Source: Alopecurus myosuroides (lineage: Eukaryota > Streptophyta > Magnoliopsida > Poales > Poaceae). Taken from it: DNA of 64,000 nucleotides. The stretch spans positions 62,347,904-62,411,903 of the forward strand of contig CM054061.1 in the NCBI GenBank assembly GCA_028641055.1, read 5' to 3'. The notes under the pieces are model-generated. The model made no database searches. It was not told where the DNA came from and worked only from the letters and a program-made list of their open reading frames with translations. How positions within the stretch are numbered: the stretch's first letter is position 1; the number at the start of each line of letters is the position of its first letter. The position numbers and the translations under genes are program-made. This document shows positions 21,633 through 32,547 of the stretch, one piece after another.

Positions 21633-22798
21633 TGATCGAATAATGCTCTGACGCACAAATTATATATCATTGCTATTCCATGGACCGATCTGCTGCCCCG
21701 ACCCCGAGCCCTTTGGTCATTGAGAGTGTTTTCACATGCATACGCGTGATCATGAAATTTGATCATTGCCACTATTTGGCAGAATAATGATGTGTGATGC
21801 ATGATATCTTCGCCATAAGCACGTCTATTAATTATTGGGCCGTACCTTTGGCCTCTATATTTTCCTTCCTATAAGGCTGTTACGGTAGCAACTGCTCAGC
21901 GACATACAGATCATTCTTTTGACAAATCTGGCCCATCTGGCCCCTTTAAAACACTGTTCTAAAATCTAAGCTTGACGGCCTACGTAAAGAGAGGGTAAAG
22001 TGTACCCTAATAGTGACCCACTGCCATCATTAACAATCGCTAGAAAAGGCCAGTAACTTTGTGAATATTTGTTCGAATTTGTTCAGCGAGAGCCGGCCCA
22101 TTCATTATTGCATTATTTTTCATTGTTAAAGGAAAGGCCAATGACATGGGCACTAATGAGATGATGTGCCGATTAGTGTCTGAGTTAGCTCAACGCAATA
22201 AAGGACAAACCGATGATGCATCAGAGAAAAAGCCAATTTCATATGTAAAGATGTTCTACAGCTCAAATGGTCTATCTGGTTCGCAGTCCTTCTTCACCGT
22301 TGGTTTAGTATCCGTGCGGGGGATTCGAAACTACATCCCAATTAAATATGTTTCAAGAAACAAACAAAAATATATTGTTACCTGATAGCATGTACTAGCT
22401 GCCGGCCTATGGTCACCTCCATGTCATCTGACCGACCTGCCATCATATTAGTCGTCTACTTAATATTTCATCGCATATTTTAGCTCGTCGAGTTGAATAT
22501 TTTGGTAGCAATATTTCTCATAATTTTGTACCAGAATGTATCAGGTCCAAACTTTGTATTGATGGTTATTGATCAATAAAGTGATGAAGTTTCTAAAGTA
22601 AAAAACTCCCAGCCTAGCCCACAATCAAATCTGTTTTAATTAAGGAATATATAGATTCTCCTTGCTCGCATAGGTAAGGTACCTACCGTAAGCACTGCCT
22701 AAATGTTATAGTGCGTGATCAACAAATTGCATGAGCGGAAAAGAGCATCTCTGGCAGATTCTGAAAATTCCCCGAACGCTATAATAATAATCACCGCT
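21633..22798. other. 3' flank of gene A, then unannotated spacer
   Basis: The first ~60 bases continue the 3' flank of peptide gene A after the LINE's target-site duplication. The remainder is AT-rich. A 79-codon frame at 22146-22385 has no motif. Near 22742-22760 the text 'agagcatctctggcag' resembles a MITE end, cut by the CACTA insertion at 22799. Confidence 0.45.
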
Positions 22799-22810
22799 CA
22801 CTACAGGAGA

Positions 22811-23016
22811 CGCGGGCGATCGCCGACGGCCGATTGTTACGCCGACGGTGAAGTATCGGTGCCCGTCGGCGTCCAGCAGGGAACGGAATCGAGGCAGGCC
22901 TCCCGTCGGCGTAGAAGCCCCGTCGGCGTCCACGCGCATAGTGCCGTCGGCGTCTCGTCCCCCGTCGGCGTTACGGACACGTCCCCGTCGGTGTCTTCCT
23001 CACCGTCGGCGTAACG
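22811..23016. repeat. Left subterminal repeat array of CACTA 1
   Basis: About nine copies of a CGTCGGCG core occur in both orientations within 200 bp, mostly as CCGTCGGCGT. In En/Spm-type elements such subterminal repeats are the binding sites of TNPA-like protein and bring the two ends together; that role here is inferred from position and family. Confidence 0.85.
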
Positions 23017-23412
23017 GCGAAGAGGTACTCACCTAGCTTATCCGCGCGCGGCGTTGACGAGAGACCGCCCGTCCACTCCCCGTTCCCCCACATCGACCTC
23101 CGCCGCTGCCTCCGCCTCCGCCGCCCACTACCCGCCGCCTCCCCGCCCTCTTCCTCCCCTCCGCATCCAAGCTGCCCCGCCCTCTCCGGCCCTGCCCCTC
23201 TGCCCCGCCCCTCTGCCCCGCCCCTCCCCGGCCCTTCGCCGGTCGTTTCCCGTGCGCGCCCACGCGGCCGCCGCCGGCGAGGTCCGCTTGTGAGGCCGAC
23301 CGGGGCGCCCTCTGCCCCTCTACCCCGCTCGCCTCGACCAGGCACCCCTGCCCCGCCCGCCTCGACCTGGCTCTCGGGAGAGAGTAGCTTCTCTCCGGCC
23401 GATAGAGAGACA

Positions 23413-23732
23413 GTAAGTGTTTTTTTAGATTTGTTATTTATGGTAGTTTAATTGGTAGTTAGGTTAGTTAAATTAGTTACTAGAAGTTATGTTAGTTAGA
23501 AAATGTTAGGTTAGACAAATTTTAGTTTAGGAAAATTTTAGTAGCTATTTTTTTATTTAGTTGTCGTAAGTTTGAAGTTAATTTAGTTGCTAGTATTAGA
23601 TTAGTATTAGGGTTAGAATTATTTTAGTTGATAGTACTAGGTTAATATTAGAGTTAGAATTATTTTAATTGATAGTCCTAGGTTAGATTAGGGATGTTAA
23701 TTTAGTTAATGATGTTAATTAATTTGTTACAG
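23413..23732 (+). other. Probable 5'-UTR intron of the CACTA 1 transposase gene
   Basis: A 320-bp stretch starts GTAAGTG and ends TTACAG, between GC-rich exon-like sequences. It is rich in T and G (TTAGTTAG-type runs), and by my count only 9 of 320 bases are C. The splice signals and its position upstream of the transposase ATG support an intron in the leader. No transcript data are available to confirm it. Confidence 0.5.
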
Positions 23733-23910
23733 GAGATTGGAGCCGCCACGCCGTCGACCACCTACACGGCCACGCCACGCTCTCGACCCCACTGGCATTG
23801 TCTGGAGCCGCCACGCCACGCTCTCGACCCCGCCGCCGTTGACTAGAGCCGCCACGCCCTCGACCCGGTCATCACGCCAGCGTTCGACTACTTCCTCTAC
23901 CGCCGAGGGT
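23733..23910 (+). repeat. Short direct repeats in the CACTA 1 leader
   Basis: GAGCCGCCACGCC recurs three times (about 23740, 23804 and 23847), each followed by a CTCGACCC or GTCGACC variant, an imperfect 45-65 bp direct repeat. No protein motif is obvious, and it lies in the presumed leader. Confidence 0.5.
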
Positions 23911-24067
23911 GAGCTAGAACTCCATCTTCTCCCTCGCATTTATTTATGTCGCGTCACCTAGGTGTCATTTTCCGTCCGCGAGCGTTACGCGGATAAATAT
24001 GCATTAGAGGTAGGCATATTTTGAACCGTAACGCTTGCGGCATTTACGGGACAGTCGGCGGATGCTT

Positions 24068-24252
24068 AGTTGGGTACGTTCTCCATGTTCTGCTCCGGTC
24101 TGGGTCAGGATTTCGGTAGCGCCTCCTCGTTGTTCTCCTTATGCACATCCTCTCGGCTTTTTGCCGAGACGTGTATCGGGAGAGCAGCGGGGAGGTGCTG
24201 CCGAAATTCTGTCTCGGATCGGGGTAGAGCATGGAGAACGTACTCAATCTAC
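24068..24252 (+). ncRNA. Long hairpin upstream of the transposase ATG, possible small-RNA precursor
   Basis: The left arm (24068-24157) and right arm (24163-24252) are inverted copies around a TTTTT loop. The innermost stem is CTCGGC/GCCGAG, and another well-paired stretch is CGTTCTCCATG with CATGGAGAACG. In my hand alignment of the outer ~65 positions, 13 of 14 differences are such that the plus-strand RNA can still pair as G:U. The minus-strand RNA would have A:C mismatches instead. This favours a structured + transcript, like a miRNA or hairpin-siRNA precursor. CACTA elements of rice are known to host one miRNA (miR820). No expression evidence is available. Confidence 0.45.
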
Positions 24253-24390
24253 GGATCCGGCGGCTGCTAAGACCCTTACCTATTAGAGATGTAGGTTGAT
24301 GCTTCATTTTGCACGGTAGAAGAAAAAAATTACTATGATGCAATTAATTTCATGCTATGTATGTTGTTTGGCTCCGAAATAAAACAGAGG

Positions 24391-27300
24391 ATGGCTGATA
24401 ATGGGTGGATATATAGTGGTCGAATTAGTGCGGTTGAAAGGTCCGATGAGTGGGTATGGAAGACGGATTTCTTAGTGAAGGAGTTAGCGCCTGGTTCAAA
24501 GTCAGGCCTTCGTCCATTTTGCCCTTGCAGTCATTGCAGGAAGCGTCAGCGTAAGGGAAAAGAGGATATGATAAAACACCTTTGGTCTTATGGGTATATG
24601 CCGGGCTTCCTCACGACGGTCGACTTTGCTGAATACGAACGTGAAAGTGGCAGGGTGATGCGGCAACGGATCAATGGCAAGGAGGACGATGGGATTAGAA
24701 ACTTTCTGAATGATCTCCGTGATTCCTACATGCCAGATTCGCCACCCTCATACGAGGAACCGAAGGAACCGTGCGAACAAGAGGAACCGTGTGAACCCGA
24801 GGAACCGGAGCCTACCGCGAAGGCCTACTTTCATATGATGGAAACGACTGAGAAACCTCTGTACGAGGGCGCAAGTATTTCTCAGCTTGATGCCATCTCG
24901 CAAGTACTAGCCAAAAAGCTCGAGTATGGCAACACACGTTCATGCTTTGAAGCTCATCTGCAAACATATGGTAACATGTTGCCCGAAGGACATTGTTTGC
25001 CTAAAAGCATGTACGAGACGAAGAAAATCTTGCGAGAGCTCAACATGGATTATGAAAAGATAGATTGTTTTCCTAAAGGTTGCATCTTGTTTCGGCAACA
25101 GTTTGCGGATGACAATTACTGTACCCTGTGTGGAGCCTCTAGGTATCATGAGGTAAAGGGAGCGGATGGTCAGAAAAAGCAGACGAAAGTCGCCAAGAAG
25201 ATTCTTCGTTATCTCCCATTCATAAAAAGAATCCAGCGGCTTTACATGAACAAGGAGTCTGCCACACAGATGACCTCGCACAAGATGGGGAAGAGATACG
25301 AGGACGAGCACGGACGGGTAAAGATGGGACATCCATCTGATGGTCAGGCATGGAAGAATTTCGATGCAAAATACCCCGAGGAGGCAGAAGAGGCTCGAAA
25401 CGTCAGAATTGCGATAGCAACCGATGGATTCAATCCGTATAGTATGTCGACTGCCTCGTACAGCTGCTGGCCCGTGTTTGTTATTCCGCTCAATCTCCCT
25501 CCCGGAGTCCTAATGCAAAGGAAGACCATATTCCTGTCGCTGGTCATTCCAGGGCCTGAATATCCGGGGAAGAATTTGAGTGTCTATATGCAGCCGCTTG
25601 TGGATGATCTGTATCACTCTTGGCACCACGGGACTATGACATACGACCGTGCATCGAAGAGAAACTTCTTGATGAAAGTTTGGTTCCACTATTCCATGCA
25701 CGACATGCCAGGGTACGCCCTATTCTACGGATGGTGTACAGCTGGTAAGTGCCCATGCCCAGTGTGCAGGAACCGACTTGAGTTCCTTTGGCTAAACGGG
25801 GGTAAGAAGTATTCCGCGTTCGACACGCAGCGCAAGTTTCTCAAAAGAAGGCATCGGTTTAGAGAAGACGAAAAGAACTTCAAAAAGGGAAGAGTTGAGC
25901 GTGAAGAGAAAGAGATACCAACTTTCGATGGTGCAGCTGTTGATGCCGAGCTACGTGCTCTCGTGCCTGCTCCGGGAAATGGCCCATGATATGTGGGATA
26001 TGGTGAAACACACAACTGGACTCACGTGGCAGGCTTGACGCAGCTCGAATATTACAAGGACCTCGAACTACCCCATAATATCGATGTGACGCACACCGAA
26101 AAGAATGTCGGAGAGTCTCTGTTTCACACAGTGCTGAACATTCCTGACAAGTCAAATGATAATGTCAAAGCTAGAGTCGATGTTAAGAAGCTCTGTGATA
26201 GGGAGAGATTACACATGCAGCCTCCTAACAACCGTCGAAAAAATTAGTTCAAGACGCATGCCGACTTCTGCCTTACTAGTCTTCAAAAGAAGGAGGCATT
26301 CATGTGGCTCAAATACGTCGTGATGTTCCCTGACGGTTATTGTTCGAACATAAGTAAGGGAGTCAATCTTGCAACAAGAAAAGTCACCGGGCTCAAGAGT
26401 CACGACTATCATATTTGGATTGAGCGGCTGATGCCGGTGATGGTTCGAGGGTATCTCCCCGACCGTGTGTGGCGGGTGCTCGCGGAGTTGAGCCATTTCT
26501 TCCGCACGCTCTGCGCTAAGCAGATATGTCCCCTTATTATTCAGAAGTTGCATGATCTAGTGCCGGAGTTGCTATGCAACTTAGAGACGATATTTCCACC
26601 AGGCTTCTTTACTCCGATGGCACATCTTGTTGTGCATCTCGCGAACGAGGCTCTCTTGGGTGGACCGGTGCAGTTCCGGTGGCAGTTTTGTATTGAGAGA
26701 GAGTTTAAGTATATTCGAACCAAATGTGGAAACAAAAATCAGATTGAAGCATGCATAGCTGAGGCAACTATCCTCCAGGAGATGGCAGACGCTAGGCTAA
26801 CGTACTTTCCCGATGATGTTCCCACTATGCATAACCAGGCCTCTCGATACAATGTCGACGAGCCTAAGAAAGACCCCAAGCTCCTCCTCTTCAAGTGTCC
26901 CGGTGGCAAGGCTGGTGGCGGAAAGAAGTATACCTTGACCAAGGAAGAGCTAGAGTGTGTAATGCTATATGTGCTCTTGAACATGGATGAAGTGGTTCGT
27001 GACGAGGGGGAAGCAGGAAGTTTCCTCAGGTAAAATGGTGAACCGAATTACTTTGCAACTAGTAACTCGGTTTCTCTCTAATACATATTTATCTTATTTT
27101 AGCCAATTCAAGGATGAAATGTGGCCGGGAACGGTGGATCTCGATGAAGCCGAGCTAGAAATTCTTTTGAAAGAGGGTGCCCCCGGAAAGAAAAAATTCA
27201 CGGCTTGGTTCAGGGAAAAGGTAATTTCTAGCCTGCCCCCCCCCCTACCTTGCAATCCGTGTCTTCTCGTTTTCTATTACACATAACTAATACACTGAAC

Positions 27301-28098
27301 TTGTAGGGAGCTAATCCCAACGTTGTGATGTCCGATGAGTTGAGATGTGTCTCCCAAGGATGTAAACGTAGAGTCGAGGCGTATGAGAAGTATGATGTGA
27401 ATGGGTATCGCTTCCATACGGAGTTTCACCAGAACATTCGGCCTAATGCAAAAACTGTGAATACCGGGGTCTTCACTAAAGGAGCCGGTGAGTTTGACTA
27501 CTACGGAAGGTTACAGAACGTATATGAGCTGACGTACAATAATACGAACATAGAACTTAAGCTCGTTGTGTTCAAATGCCACTGGTTTGACCCAAAGCAT
27601 GGACAGAAAAGTACCCCTTCCATTGGGTTAGTTGAAGTGAAGCCTTCAACCACCTACAACGGATCCGATGTCTTCATTGTGGCCCACCAAGCCAAGAAAG
27701 TTTATTATTTGCCCTACCCATGTCAGAAAGAGGGACTCAAGGGCTGGGAAGTCGTGTTCCAGGTGTCGCCACATGGGATGCTACCTATGCCCTCTGACGA
27801 TGATTATAACAACATTAACCCCAAAACATACGAGGGGATTTTCTATCAAGAGCAAGAGAACTTTGGAGACTTTGACATACAAGGTCTCGAGAATCTCGAA
27901 GACGATGCACCGACAGGGGGTGAGGTAGTGGTGAATATAAAGGACATAGACATGCTCAACAAGTTGCAGGAGAAAAATGACAGCGATGATGAGCCTCCAC
28001 CGTGCGAGGAGCCTCCAATTTACTTCAACCGTGATAGTGATGTTGATAGTGACGATGAGAACCTAAGAACTAATTATGAGAGTGATGATTCGTGGTGA
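24391..28098 (+). pseudogene. CACTA TNP2-type transposase gene with two in-frame stops
   Basis: Three exons, 24391-27029, 27103-27220 and 27307-28098, sum to 3549 bases (1183 codons) in one frame. The introns are GT-AG and small (73 and 86 bp). The protein starts MADNGWIYSG with a transposase-associated zinc-binding region (CPCSHCRKRQ near residue 45). It continues with the Transposase_21/TNP2 core (ATDGFNPYSM, EKNVGESLF), a DUF4218 region (KSHDYHIWIERLMPV) and, in exon 3, a DUF4216 region (YDVNGYRFHT...), ending in an acidic tail. TNP2-type proteins cut the element ends. A TGA at 25987-25989 and a TAG at 26245-26247 interrupt an otherwise perfect frame, so the copy should be inactive. The ATG at 24391 is the first in a good position before the conserved N terminus. 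Confidence 0.9.
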
Positions 28099-28258
28099 GG
28101 GTCTTTTTATGTCTTTATTATGCTTAGTATTTATCTTTATGCTTGGTATTTATTTATGTCTTTATTATTCTTGGTATTTATTTTCTAACATGCTTCTTAA
28201 TTGCATTACATCTATATGCTTACTGTTTACCCTTTCTCAATGCAGGTGATCCACCAAT

Positions 28259-30765
28259 ATGAGCCAAGGCAAAGAATCATCGGGCAGTTTGCTGAACTCG
28301 CTGCGCCAGAGGAAGACTACCAAAAGTGGAAGGGAGCCTATTCTGAACCCTAGATACCCTACTGATGAGGGTGGGATCAGAGGTCGAGGACGAGGGGCAG
28401 CTGTTGTTCCACTCCCTCCGAGGGGAGGACGAGGGCGAGGTGGAGGATGAGGGCGAGGTGGCGGACGAGCACTACTAGAGGGTGGTGACATACCCTCTGC
28501 TTCTGGCAACGTGGCTTCACACTCCCGTGAGTTGGCGTTTCGAGACGAGGAGACGCAGGGGAAGGTGTCTGGCGGCGAGGGGACGGTGTCTGGCGGCGAG
28601 GGGACGGTGTCTCGTGGCGAGGGGTCCACGAAGAAGCCACGGATTCGTGGGGAAACGACTATCCCTGATGAGTCCAAGATGCCTAAAACCGAGGAGGAGA
28701 AAGTCATCATTGAGCCTAACGACGTTGAGTAAGTTACTATAATAATTTTGAACACGCCATTTCATTTGTACCAAAACAATTTGACATGTACTAATGTTTG
28801 ATTATTCTGCAGGAACTGGAGCTGGCCAGCGGGGGGCCGTCCTCCTAACACTTTGCTTGTAGCTCTGATTAGGAAGTACTGGCCGGGCTTTTACACTGTG
28901 GTCCCCAACGGTGAGAAGAAGCTAGCCCGCCATTGGGTAGACTATGAGGCCGCCGCTTGCCCGGGCTTCGAGACAGCTGTTGACGCCGTGATCAACATGT
29001 TCTGGGTAAGGCGAGGTTTTCCAATTACGTCCATAGTTGATGCCCCCACCATGCTAACTCTTTACTCTCACAATCTTTTTATGCATGTTTACAGAGATTC
29101 TTTAGGGTTCTTCCGGAGTATCAGGCCTCGGCGAACAGGACTGTGTTGGGGGCATGTAAGAAGCTGACACGATAGCAGTTCTACAATGTAAGGAATACAT
29201 GCATGAATCAATTCACTTCCGAGAAGTTCGGCAAGACGGCGCCGAAGCATGAGACTGTGATTGCAAAGCCTGCGATGACTTTGGAAGATTACGTCACGGT
29301 AAGTCAAAATTGTCAATGGTATCATATGTTGTTGCTAAACTGCAATTTGCATTATCTGTTCTTCAAAATGAGTCTTGAATTTTTTAGGTTATGCCCCAGT
29401 GGGCCGATGGTAAAGAGGACGCATGGAAGGCGATGGTGACAGCAATGTGGCTCGGGGAGAACGAGGAGTTCAAAGCCTTAAGCGAGCGGAACAAGGAAAA
29501 CCGCAGCCACGAGGGGACACACTGTGCGGGAGCCCGCCACCATGCTAGCTTCAAGAAACATTTTGTATGTGCACACATTGAACAGCATGCATTTATTCCC
29601 GTCATGTTTCTATCCGGTATGCATAACATTTCTTTGGCGATGCAGGAGTCCATCACGGGGAATGTCCCTCTTACGCCGATGGAAGCATGGGAGAAGATGA
29701 GGATCAAGAAGGCTGATCCATCCAAGCCCCAGCCCTCGCTTCCAGAGTACTTCGGCAGCGCCCAGGAGGACTTAGCTAGTTACAAGACGGTGTTCCAGGG
29801 TTTTCATCCTCACGTGGATAACCCTATTCAGGAAGAGACCGACGTGAGGGCTTTGGTCGTGGGCGGGCGCGGCAGGGAGCATGGCCGTCTTCGCTGCCTT
29901 AACCAGGTGATCCCGCGTACTCCCGAGTTGAGCCTCACGAGTATCAAGGCCACCCTCACCGCCGACAGCCCCGTTGTCCCTCCTCCTCGACTGACTTCCA
30001 AAGCTCGCGCCGAAGTAAGTTCTTCTCAATCTCATTCCCTTTTCCTTAGTGGCTAACTTGACGAGATTCAACTTACATCGAGATTCATTTTTCTTGAAAT
30101 TGTAGTGTGCTATAGGCGATGCCTACGATGCAGCTATGGTGGATTACAGTCTTAAGTATGCCGAGTGGGAGGAGAAGCAAAGGGCCTATAAGGTCTGGGA
30201 ACGAGCGCGCGATGATGTAAGTTTCACCATTTTCTTTCTGCAAATGATGACAAGTCTTACTTCCCTCTACTTTGAACCTTTATTTCTGCAAAGTCTAACA
30301 TCCAAATTATCTTTTAGGCGGACGAGAGGTTTTATTCCACTGGAGAGCGGATGACAATACAAGTTCCGCGACCACCTATGCCTGATATGCCGCCACGGTT
30401 TCCAACGAAGGAGGACTTCACTCGCGTATCCTACGTGAGTACACCGGTAAGTTATATGCCAAACCAGTCGTTACCGTTGTCATGTGCCCGCCACGTTATA
30501 GTTGCTAACTTCTGCTAAAAAATGCATGTAGGGATCGGGACACTCTGGGGCTACTCCCTTCGGCCGTGCTGATGACTCGCCAAGTCGCACGATCACACCG
30601 TTTCATCACACTCCCGGTGCATCGCCGAGTCCGTCGCGCGATGCCGATGCCCGTGCTACTCCCTCGACGAGTTCCGGGCATGGTTCGACGGCGGCTACCC
30701 AGCGCAGAGCGTCGCCTATTCTCACTCGGTCCGAGATGGGCACTTCGAGCTCCCGCGAGATCTAG
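28259..30765 (+). pseudogene. TNPA/Transposase_24-type CACTA protein gene with two in-frame stops
   Basis: Eight exons fit without any frame break: 28259-28728, 28813-29005, 29095-29298, 29388-29564, 29646-30014, 30106-30216, 30318-30446 and 30532-30765. Together they give 1887 bases (629 codons). The N-terminal part is Gly/Arg-rich with a GGEGTVS repeat. Exons 2-5 resemble the plant Transposase_24 family (W...RHWVDYE, then SHEGTHCAGARHHASFKKHF and YFGSAQEDLASYKTVF). A helical segment and a Ser/Pro/Thr-rich tail follow. This second CACTA protein is expected to bind the subterminal repeats. A TGA at 28448-28450 (in the RG repeat) and a TAG at 29173-29175 break it. An upstream exon cannot be excluded. 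Confidence 0.8.
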
Positions 30766-30984
30766 CTAGCTAGGATGATCTTTGTATCGCACTATCGATG
30801 ATGTTCGGATGATTTTGTACCTTGTACGATGTTTGGATGATATGGATATGATGTTTGGAATTTCTTTGTATCATTTTTATCATGTTTTTAAATTTTCTGC
30901 AATTAAAATTGTATGAAAATGTGGCCTAAACAAAACAGCACAAAAAACAGCAAAAAAGCAAAAAACAAATAACAGAACAACCAT

Positions 30985-31318
30985 ACGCCGACGGCCTATG
31001 GGCCGCCGCTGCCAGCCCGCCGCGCTACGCCGACGGTGTTCCCGTCGGTGTCTTACCGGCCCACAGCCCAACAGCGCACCACGTGGCCCAACAGGCCGAC
31101 GGCCCGACCGTCGGCGTTTGATACGTTTTCAAATCCCGTAATGGGCATCCGGTGGGCCCCACTTACCTATACGCCGACGGCCCGCGAAGACGCCGACGGG
31201 ATTTCGTCTACGCCCACCGGCCTGGACGCCGATGGCGAGACACCGACGGCCACCGTCGGCGTACAGAGACGCCGACGGGGAACGGGTCTACACCGACGGG
31301 CTCCAGCCGTCGGCGAAT
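30985..31318. repeat. Right subterminal repeat array of CACTA 1
   Basis: More than a dozen CGCCGACGG / CCGTCGGCG cores in both orientations fill about 330 bp before the right terminal repeat. They mirror the left array and are probable binding sites for the element's own TNPA-type protein. Confidence 0.85.
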
Positions 31319-31339
31319 TCCGGCGCTCCTGTAGTGGCT

Positions 31340-32250
31340 TATGGTTCTCGGTCCCAAAAACGACAGAAAAATGTCTAATCCGGGGATATTCGACCCCGAG
31401 TGCCCCATATGTCGAGTTTTTAGTCGAGTTTTCCTGTGTGAACTGAATAGCAAAGCGACGATTGGCGATAGGGAACTTTCATCCCACACCGACTGGCATC
31501 GGAATCCGACCAACTCCCACCACGAAGTTAGCCACACCAAACACTGGTGGTAGCCACACTATCAAACCATGTTCCCCATGTGCCGCCGACGGCACCGTGG
31601 GTTCCCCTTCCTCTCATTTTCTCCAACAACGGGTGGGGAGAGAAACCCCGATTCCTCGAGTTCGTCTGTCTCTAGGTTAGGATTAGTTTATGGGGTAGTG
31701 CTTCTTCTAGCCGTGACGCTGGTGGCATGTTCAGTAATTTTACTAGGACTCAAATTTCGTCTCGGTGGTGCTCATGGCCATGTCGAGGAGCCACTGAGTT
31801 GTGTTTCTGGTCAGCGGGTTTAGTCCTTTAGTCGGTGGTTGTCGTCTTTGTTGTCAGCACCATCGACGGCGCATGGAAATGGTAGTCCAAGATCTGGGTT
31901 GGCGGCGGATTTCGTGCTAAGTGTCGACGAAGTGCGGCGTGCGGAGCACATTGTCATTTGTAGGCGATAACAAAGAACCACGAGGCTTGTGTCACTTTGC
32001 ATGTATACAACATATCGAACCATGGACAAAAATTATTGAGTATTTTTTATGCATATCTATAACAAGTTATTACTATACTACCAAATACAAGGAAATCATT
32101 TTTGCAAGAGTATAGATCAAAGAAAACAAAAAAATATAACAAAGAGGATTTGATTAGAGTTGAGTTGAATGATATTATTTCAAAAGTGCAAACAAGCATT
32201 GTGCCAACTATTTGGTTGACATGAGAACGTAAAAAACATACTTGACACTA
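31340..32250. other. Spacer; nothing recognised
   Basis: The first part continues the DNA interrupted by CACTA 1. I see no gene or repeat I can name; the frames at 31341-31553, 31569-31823 and 31921-32115 have no motif. Confidence 0.4.
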
Positions 32251-32547
32251 AGCAAACCAATCTGTGGTTGGATGGTTAGGAGGGTGGTTGTACCCCTAGT
32301 CCACCAGAGTTCAAACCCCAGGTTTGATATCTGTGTGTTGCATTTAGGCGGAATATTCTTTCAGTGGGAGGCGACGTTCCCGTCGACAGCGAGGTGCCTG
32401 TCGTGACTTCGTCAATCTCAACAGCCGCCGGCTCAGTCTCTCGGAGGTGCTCATAGGGGTAGGGTGTGCATGTGTGCGTTCATAGGGGGTGAATGTATGC
32501 GCGTGTACATGAGCGCTTGCGTTTGTACTGTGTTTCTCAAAAAAAAA
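32251..32547 (+). mobile_element. tRNA-derived SINE, copy 2
   Basis: This is the same SINE family as at 12937-13237, aligned end to end from AGCAAACCAATCTGTGGTTGG-type sequence to 'TGTTTCTC' plus nine A. The B box is AGTTCAAACC (32308-32317). Substitutions and short indels separate the two copies. I found no clear target-site duplication, so this copy is probably older. Confidence 0.82.

Larger units (their letters stand above)
22799..31336 (+). mobile_element. CACTA transposon 1, complete, CGTCGGCG-type
   Basis: The ends are CACTACAGGAG at 22799-22809 and its inverse CTCCTGTAGTG at 31326-31336, flanked by the 3-bp target-site duplication GCT (22796-22798 and 31337-31339). The 8538-bp body has subterminal arrays of CGTCGGCG/CGCCGACG motifs at both ends. 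Inside are a TNP2-type transposase gene (24391-28098) and a TNPA/Transposase_24-type gene (28259-30765), both on +. This is the full autonomous CACTA (En/Spm) layout, but four in-frame stops disable the genes. Ends and TSD are perfect, so the insertion is structurally whole. Confidence 0.95.

Noticed and set aside
23054..23293. Pro-rich plus-strand and Gly/Arg-rich minus-strand frames in the CACTA 1 leader
   Set aside because: They are products of a C-rich stretch without stops; no domain, and the position fits an untranslated leader.
28377..28755. Minus-strand frames with TPSPRRQ repeats
   Set aside because: Shadow of the GGEGTVS repeat in exon 1 of the second CACTA 1 gene on the plus strand.
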